Part shown: piece after piece, positions 6,328-8,972 of the stretch
Numbering within the stretch: position 1 is the stretch's first letter
Layout of the letters: every line of letters starts with the position of its first letter
Source: an uncultured Eubacteriales bacterium
Lineage (GTDB): Bacteria; Bacillota_A; Clostridia; Peptostreptococcales; Anaerovoracaceae
NCBI GenBank assembly: GCA_902774195.1
Contig: CACYHM010000050.1
Span: 1-8,972 of the forward strand
Reading direction: 5' to 3'
DNA: 8,972 nt
Position numbers and translations under genes: made by a program
The notes under the pieces: generated by a model
Told to the model about the DNA's origin: nothing
The model's input: only the letters and a program-made list of their open reading frames with translations
Database searches by the model: none

Positions 6328-6984
6328 TTATTTCAAAAACTTTCTCCGCCGCCTGATCATGATGACAGCCGTCTCAAGAGCCGCGACAAGAGCGAGCATT
6401 ATCCAGAGCAGCGGATGCGCCCCGTCTCCCGTGTTCGCGCCGGAGCCGGACCCTCTGCCGTTTTTCTCCCACTGAGCTGTGAAAGTATGGTCTTCAGTGA
6501 CTGTATATCTGTCGCCCGGCCGGTATTCTGAGCCTTTCCAGTATCTGAAGGTATACCCCTCTCTTACCGGAGCCTCGTGTATGGATATCACGGCCCCCTT
6601 TTCATGCACCTCCTTTATGGCTTCAGTGCTGCCGCCAAAGCTGCCGCCGTTAAGATCGTATGTGATCGTGAAGCGCTCCGTCTCAGGCAGCTGAGCCGAT
6701 CTGAATATCCTCATATCCGGTTCAAAGAGCGAAGCCGCTATGACATAGAGTCTTCCGCCAAGAACGGCCGCAGCAGGCATGTGCACCTTGGCGTCGGAGA
6801 CGCGTCTGCTGAACGGACTGAAGGATCTTTCGCCGTCATAGAGCGTAAACGTGTCCGACGGGCCTCCCTTTGCCGCAGGGCCTGTCAGTATGAGCATGTC
6901 TCCGTAAGACAGCAGCGCGGGATCGTATTCACGAAGGCTGTTGCTGTAGGAATCGCCAAAATAGAACTCCGGCAGTCCGATCAC
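6328..6984 (-). CDS. C-terminal part of the split surface protease: Kelch-like remainder, InlB/Flg_new repeat and membrane anchor
   Basis: This is a 218-residue frame, opening at GTG 6984 and overlapping the stop of the upstream frame by GTGA. Residues 1-100 contain more Kelch-like blades (AAAVLGGRLYVIAAS, 71-85) and continue the propeller of the upstream frame. Residues ~103-174 are a typical InlB B-repeat/Flg_new module: TITYDLNGGSF (106-116), REGYTFRYWK (141-150), then FTAQW (168-172). A Gly/Ser-rich spacer with ANTGDG (183-188) leads to a hydrophobic segment (~191-210) and the basic tail RRRRKFLK, giving a C-terminal anchor with the tail in the cytoplasm. As a separate protein it would start mid-propeller with no signal peptide. 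It is therefore best read as the second half of one gene, joined by a -1 shift or broken by a 1-nt deletion. Independent re-initiation is possible, as GGGAGG (6992-6987) lies 2 nt before the GTG, a spacing that is short for a ribosome-binding site. Confidence 0.75.
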   Translation of the reverse strand: MIGLPEFYFGDSYSNSLREYDPALLSYGDMLILTGPAAKGGPSDTFTLYDGERSFSPFSRRVSDAKVHMPAAAVLGGRLYVIAASLFEPDMRIFRSAQLPETERFTITYDLNGGSFGGSTEAIKEVHEKGAVISIHEAPVREGYTFRYWKGSEYRPGDRYTVTEDHTFTAQWEKNGRGSGSGANTGDGAHPLLWIMLALVAALETAVIMIRRRRKFLK

Positions 6985-6992
6985 ATCCTCCC
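6981..6992 (-). other. Frame junction inside the protease/propeller gene
   Basis: Minus-strand codons run TCC GGG AGG ATG TGA. Stepping back one base after AGG gives GAT GTG ATC GGA and continues the propeller frame as S-G-R-D-V-I-G-L. No canonical slippery heptamer (X XXY YYZ) is present. A one-base loss near GGGAGG explains the break most simply, whether real or a sequencing error. Confidence 0.65.
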
Positions 6993-8972
6993 GGACATGC
7001 TGTCATCGAGAACAAACAGCTTCCCGCTCCTGATGTCGAACAGATATACATGTCCGCCGGCATATGCGGCCTTCGGTTTGATCGAAGAGCACGGAAGATA
7101 CCCGAGAGGCTTCCCCGCTCCCGAGTCAGGGTCGTATCCGCGTACGGAAGGATATCTCCCGGCCGACTTGTCTCTGGATTCCTCCGTTGTCGCTCCCGCA
7201 AGCATGAGCCTGCCGTCCGCGGCGAAAAGAGTCAGCTCGGGCGCGACCCCTTCAGAAGAGCATTTCGTCCAGCTGCTGTCGCCCGGCTTATATGAATATA
7301 CACATGTATCGTAAGGTTCCCCGCTTTCAGGGTCGGAATAAGGAATAGTGCCGCTCTCATCGACATAGGCAGTTGTGCCCTTGACATATATCCTGCCGTC
7401 AAACCATGTCCCGGATACTATTCTTATCCATTCCGGAAGAGCCGGACATACCGACCATGATCCGCTGCCCGGATCATAGGAATACATGTTTTTACACGCG
7501 GCGTTTACCTCTACTTTGGCGACATTAGGCAGATACCAGAGCCTGCCGTCCCCCGCGACGAGTATGCCCGTGGTCTCAAAGTCTCCGAGAGTTTCCGCTC
7601 CGGGATCTGACGGTCCCGGCTCATTGAACTCGAACGGTTCGCCGGTATCGCTCCCTATATGATGATCCTTCTCAAAGATATTGCTGCTCTTGCTGATGTA
7701 CTTTATGATCGTATCCTTTTTTCCGTTCGAAGCGGTCAGGACAGCCTCGATGATGCCCTCAAAGTCTTTATCGAGAGTGAGGACGACCTTGCTGCCGCTC
7801 CACAAAGCGACAGACGAATCGACATCTGACGGGGCGCCGAGTACATATTTGCTGACTTTCACGTTTCCTTTGGTTTCGCCGAAATCTGTTCCCGTGATCG
7901 TAACTGTCCTGCCGCTGAGCGTCAGGTCTGTGATGTCCGGTCCAGGCATTTCCGCCGGAGAAGCGTTCTGTTCGTCAACAGTCAGGTCTATGATTCCGCC
8001 CGTACTCGTTTTACCTGCAAGCGAAGCATTTGGTCTGACGCTAGAGCGGACAAGGCTAGCCAGTTTTTTTGCTGAAGCTGCCGGTTCCATTCCTTCAAGT
8101 TCATTATTATGTCTTGAGGCGATCACCGCTGCGGCGCCTGCGGCAGCCGGTGTCGCCATCGATGTCCCGGACAGGAATGCGTACGGCTGCTTTTCAGCGC
8201 CTATGCCTATCGCATCAAGGTAAACTTCATCTTCATCCTCCGGTACGATGATCTGGCAGATGAAAGAACAGCTGTCACCCGTGCCGATGTCATCCTTTAA
8301 GGTGTATGAGTATGAACCCCAGCTGCCGGGGTAATTGTAGTATTTATAGTTATTTACCGTCCTGCTTCCAGGCTCCCCTGCGATCTCCATCGATACAGGG
8401 AAAAAATACCCTTCTCCGCCGAATGCAAATCCTACACCGTCGCCGGCTGTGAAAGTTTTTCCTTCCTTATCAAAATCCAGCCTGAGAGCCAGCATCCTTT
8501 CGTTGTTTTTTCCGAGGTGAGTTCTGGCTCTGTCGAATTTGATCTTCAGAGCCTTCTGTCCTTCAAAGCCCAGCTCACCGGGACCGTAAACCACGCTGCC
8601 CTCGGTTCCGCTGACCTCATCATTCGGATCCGGTGAACCGTCTTCATAATATCCGACCTGGCACAGTTCCACCTTTGCAGCACCTTCGCCCTCGAAGTTC
8701 TCGTACACCTTATTGCTCTCTGACAGCACCGGCATGCACGCCGCTTCTACCGGGCGAATGCATGAAAGTATGCACTCACCGGGCGCTCCGAGCGTTACTA
8801 TCCCTCTGCCGTAGCAGCTGAAATCGGATATAGTTCCATCCGGTTTTGTAGATGCCACGATGATCGCATACGGATTGTTTCCGAGCGTGGATCCCAGATT
8901 GCTCAGGGTGTTCAGGTCATTTCCGTCATTCCCCGCTGCAAAGAAGCTGACGACACCGTGCTTTCCCAGCTC
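6981..8972 (-). CDS. Subtilisin-like (S8) surface serine protease with inserted beta-sandwich, IPT/TIG and Kelch-like domains, partial (5' end off window)
   Basis: The frame is open at the right edge and gives 663 residues before a TGA at 6983-6981. The sequence FFAAGNDGNDL (10-20, counting from the edge) holds the oxyanion-hole Asn15, and LSGTSMATPAAAG holds the catalytic Ser271 (bases 8162-8160); the Asp and His must lie upstream. Between them, residues ~83-260 form a large insertion with jelly-roll character: YENFEGEGA near its start, ALKIKFDRA and LALRLDFDK in the middle, and VYLDAIGIG at the end. After the catalytic domain, an IPT/TIG-like module follows (~344-428, DLTLSGRTVTITGTDFG). 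Kelch-like blades (~470-663) then show repeated GG/DGRLYVL-type strands and YDPGSGSW turns. The product is probably secreted and anchored through the downstream frame at 6328-6984. The frame ends inside a blade, indicating a frameshift or split gene rather than a natural C terminus. A GTG at 8858 is internal, not a start. Confidence 0.85.
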   Translation of the reverse strand, partial: ELGKHGVVSFFAAGNDGNDLNTLSNLGSTLGNNPYAIIVASTKPDGTISDFSCYGRGIVTLGAPGECILSCIRPVEAACMPVLSESNKVYENFEGEGAAKVELCQVGYYEDGSPDPNDEVSGTEGSVVYGPGELGFEGQKALKIKFDRARTHLGKNNERMLALRLDFDKEGKTFTAGDGVGFAFGGEGYFFPVSMEIAGEPGSRTVNNYKYYNYPGSWGSYSYTLKDDIGTGDSCSFICQIIVPEDEDEVYLDAIGIGAEKQPYAFLSGTSMATPAAAGAAAVIASRHNNELEGMEPAASAKKLASLVRSSVRPNASLAGKTSTGGIIDLTVDEQNASPAEMPGPDITDLTLSGRTVTITGTDFGETKGNVKVSKYVLGAPSDVDSSVALWSGSKVVLTLDKDFEGIIEAVLTASNGKKDTIIKYISKSSNIFEKDHHIGSDTGEPFEFNEPGPSDPGAETLGDFETTGILVAGDGRLWYLPNVAKVEVNAACKNMYSYDPGSGSWSVCPALPEWIRIVSGTWFDGRIYVKGTTAYVDESGTIPYSDPESGEPYDTCVYSYKPGDSSWTKCSSEGVAPELTLFAADGRLMLAGATTEESRDKSAGRYPSVRGYDPDSGAGKPLGYLPCSSIKPKAAYAGGHVYLFDIRSGKLFVLDDSMSGRM

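Noticed and set aside
6981..6992. Programmed -1 frameshift site
   Set aside because: The frame relation would fit, but there is no slippery heptamer, so a programmed event is not supported over a simple one-base loss.
7681..8223. 180-codon plus-strand open frame opposite the protease
   Set aside because: It begins with a hydrophobic stretch that mimics a signal peptide, but it has no ribosome-binding site and lies opposite the conserved GTSMATP protease motif.

Overview
The window reads as chromosomal DNA of a low- to mid-GC anaerobic Firmicute, most likely a Clostridia member. The basis is GC content around the low 50s by eye, heavy use of AGG/AGA and ATA codons, a TM1586-type nitroreductase, a clostridial-style surface protein with an InlB-type repeat, and a tRNA-Glu with encoded CCA. 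This placement is inference; no rRNA or marker gene is present. All genes are on the minus strand except one nitroreductase.

Layout from left to right. (1) Bases 1-1690, minus: an APC-superfamily permease carrying an RCK_C/TrkA-C-like regulatory domain at its C terminus, cut by the left edge. (2) Bases 1691-1860: a divergent intergenic region with a good promoter for the nitroreductase and, on the permease side, a hairpin and a long-range inverted repeat that could mask the permease ribosome-binding site. (3) Bases 1861-2667, plus: a TM1586-type nitroreductase. A strong hairpin then separates it from the convergent gene. (4) Bases 2743-6101, minus: an apparent two-gene operon, a MATE exporter followed, with a 28-nt overlap, by a 663-residue protein that I read as a CARF-HEPN ribonuclease of the Csx1/TM1812 type (R-x4-H motif present). 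No cas genes or CRISPR array are visible. (5) Bases 6141-6313, minus: a complete tRNA-Glu(CTC) unit with promoter, leader hairpin and terminator. (6) Bases 6328-8972, minus: a large secreted or surface subtilisin-like protease (S8), then an IPT/TIG-like domain, Kelch-like propeller repeats, an InlB/Flg_new repeat and a C-terminal membrane anchor. Its reading frame breaks inside the propeller at about 6984, and its N terminus lies beyond the right edge.

The most interesting unit is the MATE / CARF-HEPN pair. It looks like a cyclic-oligonucleotide-responsive RNase outside a CRISPR locus, translationally linked to a membrane exporter and lacking the DxTHG motif that its family is named for. The permease-RCK_C fusion and the protease with a domain inserted between its oxyanion Asn and its catalytic Ser also merit attention. 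Domain calls were made by eye from translated sequence, without searches.
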